Shown here: one piece after another, positions 26,886 through 38,205 of the stretch
How positions within the stretch are numbered: the first letter of the stretch is position 1
Layout: each line of letters starts with the position of its first letter
Assembly: GCA_003344405.1 (NCBI GenBank)
Contig: NOWV01000318.1
Span: forward strand, 1 to 49,180
Direction of reading: 5' to 3'
DNA length: 49,180 bases
Origin: Trichoplax sp. H2
Lineage: Eukaryota; Placozoa; Uniplacotomia; Trichoplacea
Made by a program: the position numbers and the translations under genes
The notes under the pieces: generated by a model
Databases searched by the model: none
Told to the model about the DNA's origin: nothing
Seen by the model: only the letters and a program-made list of their open reading frames with translations

Positions 26886-27665
26886 TTTTTAAATTCGAAG
26901 CATATTTTTTGGTCATTTCCAAAGCTGTGATGTAGATTTCTACCCTCGTATGCTGATAATTATATAACTTGACCGTTGATCGTAATAACTATAGTTTTTC
27001 TTTAGTATGGAGCTCCGTTACACATTTTACTGTACAGTGTACACCCGTATACATTATTGATAATATACTGTATATAATTATAATATGCGTACGTAAGGCT
27101 TATATATAGACCGCGATTTAGTGGAAAGATACTGTACTACTATCACAAAGGTTTCTCCTCGATATTGGAAGCATATTTTTAGTCATACGGTCCGACTCCT
27201 ACTTTTTAAATTTGAAGCATATTTTTAGTCCTTTCCAAAGCTGTGATGTAGATTTCTAAGCTCGTATGCTGATAATTACATAACTTGACCTGTTGATTGT
27301 AATAACTATAGCTTTTCTTTAGTATGGAGCTCTGATACACATTTTGCTGTACAGTATACACTATTGATAATATACCGTACTGTATATAATTATAATATGC
27401 GTACGTAAGGCATATATAGACCGCGATTTGGTCGAAAGATACTGTACCACTATCACAAAGGTTTCTCCTCGATATTCGAAACATATTTTTAGTCAAATAA
27501 TTATATAGCTTGACCCGTTGATCATAATAATTATAGCCATTCTTTAGTATGGAGTTACGATACACATTCTACTGTACATGGTTTGGTCGAAAGATACTAT
27601 ACTACTTTGTGAAAGGTTTCTCCTCGATATTCGTAACATATTTTTAGTCATACGGTCCGATTCAT
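26886..27665. repeat. Tandem repeat, about 316-bp unit, 2.5 copies
   Basis: Copies begin near 26886, 27202 and 27472. Shared blocks include aagcatattttt, ccaaagctgtgatgtag, ctttagtatggag, tataattataatatgcgtac and ggtttctcctcgatatt. The third copy is truncated internally. Minus-strand frames through it (27206-27744) are repeat-derived, not genes. Confidence 0.85.
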
Positions 27666-28390
27666 ACTTCGAGATCTGATGCAGATTTATAGATCGGTAC
27701 GACGACGTAACTAGTAAAATGATTGAAGCGATCGAACCTATCACAGCGACTGATAGTTTGTATTAGAAGTTTGAAAGAAATAGATTATTGAATACTGCGA
27801 TAAAAAGTAATAAAAAATATTAAGAGCCAATTGCTCAAGGTTGTACTGATCTGTCTGCATGGAATTGGAGCCAAATTTAAAGTATATTTCTTGACAATTG
27901 AAAGATATAATTGAAGACAACACTATAGCCGAACATCTTTCAACCATATTAGAGGGCTCACTACGTCCCTATAACAGTGGTCTATACCCTGATGTACGTA
28001 GACGTACGTATATAAAATCGAGTATAAATGGACTGTACAGTTTGCATTTATTTAGGTCAGGAGTTCAAGAGGCTCCCTTATTAAAGGTCAACCCTGCTCG
28101 TCCACTAACTTTTTAGTTACTTTAAATATAATTACTATACAACAAAAATCTGTGGAAAATCATTGGAAAATATCCTGATATTACACTTAGAAATATCAAA
28201 TGACTTTCCACACACCCTGTACTGGACTTATATTTTGAATTGGCTATACTGTCCTATGTCATTGTAATGACTGACCCACCATTTTGTTGCGTGTGTTGAC
28301 TGTCAAGTGTCAACGTATTCGCCTTCAGGCGAAAACGTTGACCTGTTATCGCTTGATGACGTGACATGTTGAAATTTTGACAGCACGTTA
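27666..28390 (+). repeat. Duplicated UGT 5'-flank module, copy at gene B
   Basis: Parts of this region reappear about 3.8 kb downstream at 31730-31940, before gene C. Shared blocks: the (g/c)tgatgcagattta segment, ggtcaggagttcaa / ggttctaagttcaa, and ttaaaggtcaaccctg / ttaaaggtcaactctg. The shared part differs by indels, so the 72-codon plus frame at 27898-28116 is not a conserved protein. It looks like a promoter-proximal segment copied with the gene. Confidence 0.6.
28311..28340. repeat. Hairpin-forming inverted repeat
   Basis: Arms 28311-28323 (caacgtattcgcc) and 28328-28340 (ggcgaaaacgttg) pair at 12 of 13 positions around a ttca loop. A decayed relative lies near 31880-31925 upstream of UGT C. 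Confidence 0.75.
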
Positions 28391-28520
28391 CAGTTTTACA
28401 GTGTATAGTACAGTACATTCAGAGTGTACAGTACAGTATTCAGCATGTCTCGTACTGTACTGTACAGTACAAAACATTTTTCTACAGTACTGTACTGTGC
28501 TGAATGTACTGTACGGTACC
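28391..28520. repeat. Cluster of TACTGTAC/GTACAGTA palindromic motifs
   Basis: Within about 130 bases the palindromic core CTGTACAG and its halves (acagtac, tactgta) recur many times with short spacers, ending about 155 bases before the UGT B start codon. Related strings recur before UGT C (31960-32010) and elsewhere in the spacers. Confidence 0.75.
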
Positions 28521-28675
28521 GTAACGCTTTTTTAAATTTTTGTTTATTTAGACCGTTCATTCAGCTTATTCAATAGAATAGCCTAAAACTTTTTCAATTG
28601 CAACATCTTCCTCATTGATATGTGATTTCTAACTAGGCTGTGCAATTCTAAAAAATAACAGCTACAAATACAAAA

Positions 28676-30612
28676 ATGACAACCAGATGGAACACTATTG
28701 CAATATTTGGAGTATTAGCTATGCTCCTTTGCTCCAATGTAGGTGCCTTGAAAATCGCCGTATTACCTATGCCTGCCGGAAGTCATATCGTATCTATGAA
28801 AACCGTTTCAGAAACACTAATCAAGAAAGGCCATCAGGTAGAAAGAAATGCAATAAGTAATAGTCTGCAGGCCACTTTAAAACTTCCAGATTCGATAGAA
28901 TTGCCGCATAGGAGTAAAGCATATGCTGTATATTAGTGTACAGTATATTTATAAAGAATGAGATTGCGAGCGCGAGATGCGAACTATATGTACTATACAA
29001 TGATAACAATGTTTATTTTTGGTAATCACATCATTTATATCTACATAGTTGTATATGTTCATTTATTAATTAAATATATATTAATTAATCGTGATATAGG
29101 TTAGCATAATCTTATCAGAAGATAAGCTATCGATGGTCGGTAATGTTCCCGCTATTACTTTCGAAACGATGAAATTTGAAGGTCTTCAAGGTGCTACTAA
29201 AGTAGGAGGCTTATGGAAAATTGTGTCGATAATGCTTTCCCTTCAAGGAACTTTTTGTCGTGATATGCTACGAAACGATACCATAACTACTTTAATCAAA
29301 GATTATGATATCATTATCACCGATTCCGTATATGTTTGCAGTTTTATGCTCCCTCAAATTGTTAACAAACGCAATATCATGATGGGCATACAAGGAACAC
29401 TACTATCTCCTATTGGATATCCAGCCTATCCTAGTAATCCTGCTTATATACCTCAATTAGGAACGACTTATAGTTCGAAAATGAACTTTTTTCAACGTGT
29501 TAAAAACACAGTAGCTGCATGCTTAAAAGAACTCGTAATGTTTAACGTTATGAACTATTTAGCATACTCTATTAAACAAGAATTCAACATCAGACCCGAT
29601 TTAGGATTTTATGAATTAATGTTATCGCCAGAAATGACTTTAGTAGCTGGAGATTTCGCTGTAGATTATGCACGACCTATATCGCCAAATATGAAACTAA
29701 TAGGACCAATATCATGTGCACCAGTATCTCCATTACCTGAAGATCTAGAAAATTTTATGGAGAGTTCGGGAGAACACGGTGTAGTTCTTGTATCTATGGG
29801 AACAATTTTTGAATTTCCTGAAAGTCTGATACCGACATTAGTAGCTGGTTTTAAAAGACTTGAACAGAAAGTTCTATGGAAAACTAAATTAAACGTTAAG
29901 AATCCTCCAGATAACGTCAAAATAGTAAGATGGATGCCACAAAATGATATTTTGGGTCATCCAGAATTAAGAGTATTTATTACTCACGGTGGATCAAAGA
30001 GTATTTACGAAGCCTCTTATCACGGTGTTCCATTAATTGGTATACCGATACAAACCGAACAGCAATTAAATATAGGAAAGGCAAAAGCTGCAGGAGTAGC
30101 TATTGGCTTGGAAAGAAATGATCTTACACCTGATATTATCGTTGAGTCAGTAACAGAAATTACTACTAATCCATGGTATGGTATATTAGATTACACATCA
30201 TATATTTTAATTAAATACGCAATTATGTATGACTGATATTTATATACTTGATAAAATAACAATTAAGTAAGAATTACATGATTTTTATAGTACTTTTTGA
30301 TCATATGAAATACCTAGCACCATTCTTTATATCATATATAATAGGTACAAAGGAAACATGTCTCGAATATCAAAAAGTATGCAATCATCCACGCCACCAA
30401 GGGAAGCATTAGTGCATTGGGTCGAATATATCACTAACAACGATGTGAGTCATCTAAAGCCAGTAGGACTTGGTATGCCATGGTATCAATATTACCTTTT
30501 AGACGTTATAGCATTTCTTGTATTTTGTTCATACTGCATATACAAGATATTCAAGTATTTACTCTGTCGGTGTTGTTGCAGTAAGAATGAAGATAAAATT
30601 AAGCGTGATTAA
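28676..30612 (+). CDS. UDP-glycosyltransferase B (array copy 2)
   Basis: Exons 28676-28837, 29100-30175 and 30345-30612 (phases 0 and 2) give 501 aa with no internal stop. Exon 1: signal peptide, then LKIAVLPMPAGSH with the catalytic His position. Exon 2 begins VSIILSEDKLSMVGNVPAIT, keeps IIITDSVYVCSFMLP and ends NPW. The donor-sugar signature reads FITHGGSKSIYEASYHGVPL. Exon 3 (YKGNMSRISKSMQS) holds the LVHWVEYI block, one transmembrane helix, a Cys-rich cytosolic stretch and KIKRD (KxKxx ER retrieval). It is the intact template for comparing copies C and D. ER-lumenal glycosyl transfer is expected from the family; substrate unknown. Confidence 0.94.
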
Positions 30613-32159
30613 CGACTATTTTAATTTATACTTTGTCATCCTGAATAAATTTAAAAACTATTTGCATGTCGTTTGAGATAGAATTTAACATGACGTTAAA
30701 TAATTTAAGAATTATAAAGCATAAAGAAATTTTTGAAATAAGCGCTTGTCATATTACTATAAGAAGCAATTAGCAATGAGATGCATCGTAAATCTCCACT
30801 ATATTGTTTAATTTACTCGATAATACTTTACATTTGTATATTGCATGTAGGGATATCAGATGCATACTATTTTAGTTAACTATGTCAACACAGATGTGCT
30901 TGCAATTACTATATTCATTCTTTTATTGCATAGGTTGTAGTTTAATTATGTTTTTCAGAAATTGACTAAATAAGCATAGCACTTACACGCGTTATAATGA
31001 TAACTTTGAATCAGTTATGCTATCGATACGGTAGAGTAATAACTACGGGATAATTTAAATAATGCAGCATATATCCTTATACTTGTGTATTACCGTTATT
31101 GAAATTATGGTGTATTCAAACGAGTTTTATAAATATGTACTATGCGGCTTATACACATAAACAAGAGTTTTATATATCTAGTTCGCATAATAAATATTTC
31201 TAATTAACTGCAATTAAGTATCTACAATGTAGGATCAAGTTTTACGACACTTGTCGTATTTATGAAGAAAGATTTTTTATACTCAGCTTACCACAGCAGA
31301 ATCATACAGGTGCTAGGCTATATTTTTTATTAATACATATAAGTATTTTGGCTTTGAATGTTTTTCAAGCAATATTAGAGAAGATATTCGACGAAATCGC
31401 TCTCTGATGCAATTACTATAGTAACGGTATACGTATTTTCATCAATACACTGGAATGCATTGCATGCTGTATAATATTCATTTATCCAAGTGATTTTATA
31501 TATTATACGGGTATACTATAAACTATCAAAAAATACTATTATTTGGTATACAATTCACAGCAGTCCAATTGAGCAGTACAGATCCTGTAAGAAAGGCTCC
31601 ATCATTTTATCATTTAAGCTACACCTACATATGATGTGATTTTTTTACTGTATGTAATAAAGGCTACTATACTGTAAGGAAGATTCTTTATTATGTAAGA
31701 GAAAGAAGGACAGTATTTTAGTGAATATTGCAAGCTCTGATGCAGAATTTACACCCTGATAATAAATAAACCCGCATGTAAAGTAGAGTGTCAATGGACT
31801 GTGCATTTATTCAGGTTCTAAGTTCAACAGGTTCCCTCGTTAAAGGTCAACTCTGTTCATTGGCTTACGCGTAGACTGTCTACGTGTTCACCTCCAGGCA
31901 AAAACGACCTCTATCTGCGCTTGATGAAGTGACACGTTGAAATCTTTATAGTATTGTACTCAGTATATTGTAGTGTACCCTACTGTATAGTACTGTATAG
32001 TACTGTATCACGATTTATGTTTATTTACCGTAATGTATACCTCGTCGTTCAGGCAAATTCAATAGCATAGCCTTAAGCTTAAATTGTTCCTATTGCGAAC
32101 ATCTTTCTCAGGATATGCAATTTGCCTAGTCGGTGCAATTCTAAAGCAACAGCTACAAA
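30613..32159. other. Spacer between UGT B and C
   Basis: The first 700 or so bases are homologous to the 3' flanks of C (34284 onward) and, more weakly, D (38206 onward): shared blocks tttaacatgacg, aatttaagaattataaagcataaag, gtcatattactataagaa. The last part (31730-32159) is a diverged copy of the gene B 5' flank. The spacer therefore belongs to the duplicated unit; no separate gene seen. Confidence 0.6.
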
Positions 32160-33575
32160 ATGACAACCAGATGGAACACTATTGCAATGGTTGGAGTATT
32201 AGCTATGCTCCTTTGCTCCAATGTAGGTGCCTTAAAAATCGCCGTATTGCCTATGCCTGGCGGAAGTCATATCGTATCTATGAAAACCGTTTCAGAAACG
32301 CTAATCAAGAAAGGCCATCAGGTAGATAGTAATACAATAAGCCGCATATGAGTAAAGCGTATACTGTACATTAGTGCACAGTATATTTATGAAGAATGAG
32401 ATTGCAGGCACAAGATGGGAACAATATTTACAGTGATAACGATGATCATCATTGCAATCACATCGTTTGTTTCCATGTACTCGTATACTGGATATTCATT
32501 TATTAACTTATGTTTAATTAATCGTGACATAGGTTAGCATAATCTTATCAGAAGATAATCTACCGATGGTCGGTAATGTTCCCGCTATTACTTTCGAAAC
32601 GATGAAATTTAAAGGTCTTCAAGGTGCTACTGAAGTAAGAAGCGTATTGGAAATTGCGTCGTTAATGTATTCTCTTCAAGGAACCTTTTGTCGTGATATG
32701 CTACGAAACGATACCATAACTACTTTAATCAAAGATTATGATATCATTATCACCGACTCTATTTACATTTGTAGCTTTATGCTCCCTCAAATTGTTAACA
32801 AACGCAATATCGTGATGGGCATACAAGGAACACTACTATCTCCTATTGGATATCCAGCCTATCCTAGTAATCCTGCTTATATACCTCAAATGGGAACGAC
32901 TTATAGTTCGAAAATGAACTTTTTTCAACGTGTTAAAAACACAGTAGCTGCATGCTTAAAAGAACTCGTAATGTTTAACGTTATGAACTATTTAGCATAC
33001 TCTATTAAACAAGAATTCAACATCAGACCCGATTTAGGATTTTATGAATTAATGTTATCGCCAGAAATGACTTTAGTAGCTGGAGATTTCGCTGTAGATT
33101 ATGCACGACCTATACCGCCAAATATGAAACTAATAGGACCAATATCAAGTGTACCAGTATCTCCGTAACCTGAAGATCTAGAAAACTTTATGGAGAGTTC
33201 GGGAGAATACGGTGTAGTTCTTGTGTCTATGGGAACAATCTTTGAATTTCCTGAAAGTCTGATACCGACATTAGTAGCTGGTTTTAAAAGACTTGAACAG
33301 AAAGTTCTATGGAAAACTAAATTAAACGTTAAGAATCCTCCAGATAACGTCAAAATAGTAAGATGGATGCCACAAAATGATATTTTGGGTCATCCAAAAC
33401 TAAAAGCATTTATTACTCATGGCGGATCCAAGAGTTTATACGAGGCCTCTTATCACGGTGTTCCATTAATTGGTATACCGATACAAGCCGAACAGCAATT
33501 AAATATAGGAAAGGCAAAAGCTGCAGGAGTAGCTTTTTTCTTGGATAGGAATAATCTTACACCTGACGCTATTGC

Positions 33576-34057
33576 TGAGTCAGTAACAGAAATTACTACT
33601 AATCCATGGTATGGTATCTGATTATACATTATATAGCTAATCAGATCCGTAATTGTTCTATGATTAGTATTTATACTTATCATATAATTTACAAAGTAAG
33701 AATTAAATTATAAGAGATTACATTGATGTTTTCAATAACTTTTGATGATATATAATAATAGGTACAAAGGAAACATGTCTCGAATATCAAAAAGTATACA
33801 ATCGCGNNNNNNNNNNNNNNNNNNNNTGAGTCAGTAACAGAAATTACTACTAATCCATGGTATGGTATCTGATTATACATTATATAGCTAATCAGATCCG
33901 TAATTGTTCTATGATTAGTATTTATACTTATCATATAATTTACAAAGTAAGAATTAAATTATAAGAGATTACATTGATGTTTTCAATAACTTTTGATGAT
34001 ATATAATAATAGGTACAAAGGAAACATGTCTCGAATATCAAAAAGTATACAATCGCG
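33576..34057 (+). repeat. 231-bp duplication flanking an N gap (likely unmerged contig overlap)
   Basis: 33576-33806 and 33827-34057 are the same 231-base sequence, identical as far as I can read: the exon 2 end, intron 2 and exon 3 start of UGT C. They lie directly either side of the 20-base N run. Such precise abutment points to two contig ends that overlap but were joined by a gap. Confidence 0.92.
33807..33826. other. Assembly gap (20 N)
   Basis: Twenty Ns of placeholder length. Given the identical flanks, the true gap is probably negative (an overlap), and no sequence is missing. Confidence 0.95.
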
Positions 34058-34283
34058 ACCCATATCACCAAGAGAAGCATTAGTGCAGTGGGTCGAATAT
34101 ATCGCTAACAACGATGTGAGTCATCTAAAGCCAGTAGGACTTGGTATGCCATGGTATCAGTATTACCTTTTAGACGTTATATCTTTCCTTGTATTTTGTT
34201 TATACTGTATATACAAGATATTCAAGTACTTACTCTGTTGGTGTTGTTGTAGTAAGAATGAAGATAAAATTAAGCGTGATTAA

Positions 34284-36242
34284 CGACTGTTTTAATTTAT
34301 ACTTCATTGTCAAAATTAAGTTATATAATTATTTACATATAGTAGAGATAGAATTTAATATGACACTAAATAATTTAAGAATTATAAAGCATAAAGAGAT
34401 TTTCTAAACAGTCGCATGTCATATTACTATAAGAAACAATTAGTAATTAGACGCATTGTAAATCTTAATTATAGATTTCAGCGTATTGTTTAACTTTCTC
34501 GATAAGATTTACATTCATACCGTACTTTGCATGCAAGGGTAATGCATATGTTATTTTCTGCTATAATAGGTACATGCTATTTTAGTTATCTATGTCAACG
34601 CAGATATGCTTGCAATTGATATATTCACTCTTTTATTGTATACCGTAGTTCTTAATTCAACTATACTTTGCAGAAAATTGACTAAATAAGCATAGCGTTT
34701 ACACGTGTTGTAATGATAACTTTAAATCAGTTATGCTATCGATGCGGCAGAGTAATAGCTAAGCAATACTTTAAATAATGTAATGTGCAGTATACCCTTA
34801 TACTTGATTTGTTGACGTTATTATTATTATACTATGTTTGAATAATTTTTCATAAATATGTGCTATGCGGCTGCATACACATAAATAAGAGTATTATATA
34901 TCTAGTTCGCGTAATAAATATTTTCTAATTAACTGTAAGTACCTACAATGTACAGTAGGATCAAGTTTTACAATGGTTGTCGTATTTATGAAGAAAGATT
35001 TGTTATACTCAGCTTTCCACAGCAGAATCATGCGGATGCTATACTGTATTTTTTAATCATACATATAAACATTTTGGCACAAAAAGTTTCTTAAGCTATA
35101 TTGTAGCAAATATCAGACTAAATCGCTGATATGCAAACAAAGACTATGTAACGATACATGTTGCACGGGTATACAAAACTGTGTAAAATAGATGTCGTAT
35201 CATTTCTTGGTATTATACTTCAAACGACCCCTAAGCTTACGACATCTGTTTTACATCTAGGTGTACTGTAAATTGCAAAAAATGCTGTTATCCCGTCATT
35301 CCCGTACGGGTACACTTCGCTGCAGGGCAATTATCCAATTTAGATATTGCATGAGAGACTCCATCATTTTATCAATTTTATTAACTACATTCGCATATAT
35401 GGGAAGGATATGTTTTATTATTCGGTAAACACTTAAAGTCTTAACTATAGCGCTTATACGCGTATACGGCATAATCGAGCCGTAACTTTTCGGTTTATAG
35501 AAGCTAAATTCGCCAATGTACACTAGTCACTTAAGGCTCGTTATACAGAATAACACGCCAAATTTAATCAAATACAGTACCATACACGTATATTCGATTT
35601 CCTAAACTCAGAATTATTACCATGAGAACTTATAATATTGGATATACAGCACTGTATTTATTTATTTTATTTATGTAGTTGAGTGATTATACACAGTACA
35701 GCAAATCAGTGATCATTGCCTACTGTAAACCAAGGTAATTATGAGTAGAATATAGATACAAGTATAAGTACTGTACCATTTGTAATATTTTTGTAAGTAT
35801 GAATGAAGCATATGCGTACACTAAGTTCATGCATGTACAGCACTATAAATTTCGATACTATTCCGTAATGACCATGAAAAAATTGGCTACATTTTACTTT
35901 TACATTGCTCCTGGAATGTTCATTTGCTGTGGCCCCACTTACAGATGATGGAGATTTTGGCTCCATTTCTAGCCTAAAGTATTGATATGGTGGCCCAAAT
36001 GTTAGCGCTCCATATTTTTCATGCACTATTCGATGTTTATCTAGTGGTTCATGGCTTTTCCTACCTATGCTATAACTGCGCAGATGCGTGTATGAGTACT
36101 ATATACTGTAACTGTATATTCACGACTTGGAAGCTGGAAGGTAGCTCAAATCAAATCACGGGCTATGTAAAATAGATTTGTCGTCACAAATTGCCTATGC
36201 ATAGGATTTTTAACTGATCGGTGTAATCATAAGAGCGAAAAA
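34284..36242. other. Spacer between UGT C and D
   Basis: The first half is homologous to the 3' flank of gene B. The segment 35480-36180 resembles 39250-39900 before gene E (shared: catgaaaaaattggct / catagagaaattggct; cccacttacagatgatggagattt / cccacttatagaagatggagattt). Minus-strand frames at 35296-35523 and 35739-36026 and a plus frame at 35987-36175 show no family features and are not kept between the copies. A hairpin lies at 35182-35255. Confidence 0.5.
35182..35255. repeat. Inverted repeat with 18-bp arms
   Basis: Arm 35182-35199 (tgtaaaatagatgtcgta) and arm 35238-35255 (tacgacatctgttttaca) are reverse complements at 17 of 18 positions, separated by 38 bases. A similar single arm, tgtaaaatagatttgtcg, appears near 36168. 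Confidence 0.75.
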
Positions 36243-38205
36243 ATGACCCCCGGGTTGAACACTATTGTAGTATTTAGCATCTTATCCTTTTTTCCTTTAT
36301 ACGAATGTGGATGCTTTGAAAATCGCTGTTTTGCCGGTGCCTACAAATAGCCACATAGTGTCCATGAAAACTGTTTCAGAAACACTGATAAAGAAAGGTC
36401 ATCAGGTGAGAAATAATACTGTAGCACAGTAGTAGTCTATATGCTATTGTAGTTTCCGAAATGATTAAGCTATCGTGTTTAAATTTTCGCTAATGAATAA
36501 TATAATGAGTAAACGCTGTGAACTACACATAGCTTGATGTCAATCAATGTTCGTTTTTGTGAAAGATTCTATTAAATAGTTTTTTAAAATTACAAATCTT
36601 CACATTACTAATACTATGCGAATATACGATCCTAATTCTAAGGCCAATGTCCGTATCACGATACATAACTTGCTATTAATTACATAATTATAATTGTTAT
36701 AGGTCAGCATAATTATACCAGAAAATAAACTTTCAATGGTAGATAAGATTGATGCTATTACATTTGACACAATGGACCTTAAAATCGGTCCAGGTGGTAA
36801 ACAAGCGACGACATTATTGGAAATGTTCTCACTGTTGTACACCTTTCAAGGGACGTTTTGTCGCGACTTACTACGAAATGGCACGATAAGTACGCTAATC
36901 AAAGATTATGATATCATTATCACCGACTCTATTTACATTTGCAGCCTTATGCTCCCTCAAATTGTTAACAAACGCAATGTCGTGATGGGCATACAAGGAA
37001 CACTACTATCTCCTATTGGATATCCAACCTATCCTAGTAATCCTGCTTATATACCTCAAATAGGAACGACTTATAGTTCGAAAATGAACTTTTTTCAACG
37101 TGTTAAAAACACAATAGCTGCATGCTTAAAAGAACTCGTAGTGTTTAACGCTATGAACTATTTAGCATACTCTATTAAACAAGAATTCAACATTAGACCC
37201 GATTTAGGATTTTATGAATTAATGTTATCGCCAGAAATGACTTTAGTAGCTGGAGATTTCGCTGTAGATTATGCACGACCTATACCGCCAAATATGAAAC
37301 TAATAGGACCACTATCAAGTGTACCAGCATCTCCATTACCTGAAGATCTAGAAAACTTTATGGAGAGTTCGGGAGAACACGGTGTAGTTCTTGTATCTAT
37401 GGGAACAATTTTTGAATTTCCTGAAAGTCTGATACCGACATTAGTAGCTGGTTTTAAAAGACTTGAACAGAAAGTTCTATGGAAAACTAGGCTGAATGTT
37501 GAGAACCCACCAGATAACGTTAAAATAGTAAGATGGATGCCACAAAATGATATTTTGGGTCATCCAAAACTAAAAGCATTTGTAACTCACGGCGGATCAA
37601 AAAGTATATACGAGGCCTCTTATCACGGTGTTCCATTAATTGGTATACCGCTACAACCCGAACAGCAATTAAATATAGGAAAGGCAAGAGCTGCAGGAGT
37701 AGCTATTGGCTTGGATAGAGATAATCTTACACCTAACGATATCGTTGAGTCAGTAACAGAAATTACTACTAATCCATGGTATGGTATATCTGATTACACA
37801 TTATATATTTTAATTTAATACGTAATTATTCCATGATTAGTATTTATACTTATCATATAATTTACAAAGTAAGAATTAAATTATAAGAGATTACATTGAT
37901 GTTTTCAATAACTTTTGATGATATATAATAATAGGTACAAAGGAAACATGTCTCGAATATCAAAAAGTATACAATCGCGACCCATATCACCAAGAGAAGC
38001 ATTAGTGCAGTGGGTCGAATATATCGCTAACAACGATGTGAGTCATCTAAAGCCAGTAGGACTTGGTATGCCATGGTATCAGTATTACCTTTTAGACGTT
38101 ATATCTTTCCTTGTATTTTGTTTATACTGTATATACAAGATATTCAAGTACTTACTCTGTTGGTGTTGTTGTAGTAAGAATGAAGATAAAATTAAGCGTG
38201 ATTAA
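36243..38205 (+). pseudogene. UDP-glycosyltransferase D, frameshifted signal-peptide exon
   Basis: Exons 36243-36405, 36703-37778 and 37935-38205. Exons 2 and 3 are fully open and keep every UGT motif (IITDSIYICSLMLP, FVTHGGSKSIYEASYHGVPL, KIKRD tail). Exon 1 is 163 bases against 162 in B, C and E. An extra base near the T/C run at 36286-36300 shifts the frame before DALKIAVLPVPTNSH, and the correct frame has a stop (TAG) upstream and no ATG. As read, the conceptual protein loses its signal peptide and catalytic His. It may be a recent pseudogene, or the extra base may be a homopolymer sequencing error; the intact exon 2 argues for a young lesion. Exon 3 appears identical to that of C. Confidence 0.8.

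Larger units (their letters stand above)
32160..34283 (+). pseudogene. UDP-glycosyltransferase C with in-frame stop and assembly gap
   Basis: Exons 32160-32321, 32533-33608 and 34013-34283 follow the same plan as B, with all splice sites intact. In exon 2, where B and D read SPLPEDLENF (tct cca tta cct), C has tct ccg taa cct, a stop at 33166-33168, just before the UDP-sugar-binding half. The frame is otherwise open to the end of exon 2, so this looks like a recent lesion, a null allele or a local sequence error. The N gap at 33807-33826 interrupts a first, duplicated copy of the exon 3 start. If the stop is real, the product lacks the C-terminal donor domain and membrane anchor and should be inactive. 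Confidence 0.85.

Noticed and set aside
27206-27947. Three adjacent minus-strand frames with similar peptides
   Set aside because: They are translations of the 316-bp tandem repeat; the similarity comes from the repeat, not from a gene.
27898-28116. 72-codon plus frame upstream of UGT B
   Set aside because: The homologous DNA upstream of UGT C has indels and stops, so the reading frame is not conserved.
29666-29920. 84-codon minus-strand frame conserved between UGT copies (also 33099-33353)
   Set aside because: Antisense shadow of the conserved UGT exon 2; conservation follows from the sense gene.
33689-33934. Minus-strand frame running through the N gap
   Set aside because: It spans the artificial junction and unknown bases, so it cannot be a real protein.
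35285-35330. String cccgtcattcccgtacggg resembling a bacterial intergenic repeat
   Set aside because: Too short and isolated; the surrounding sequence is ordinary host spacer, with no sign of bacterial insertion.
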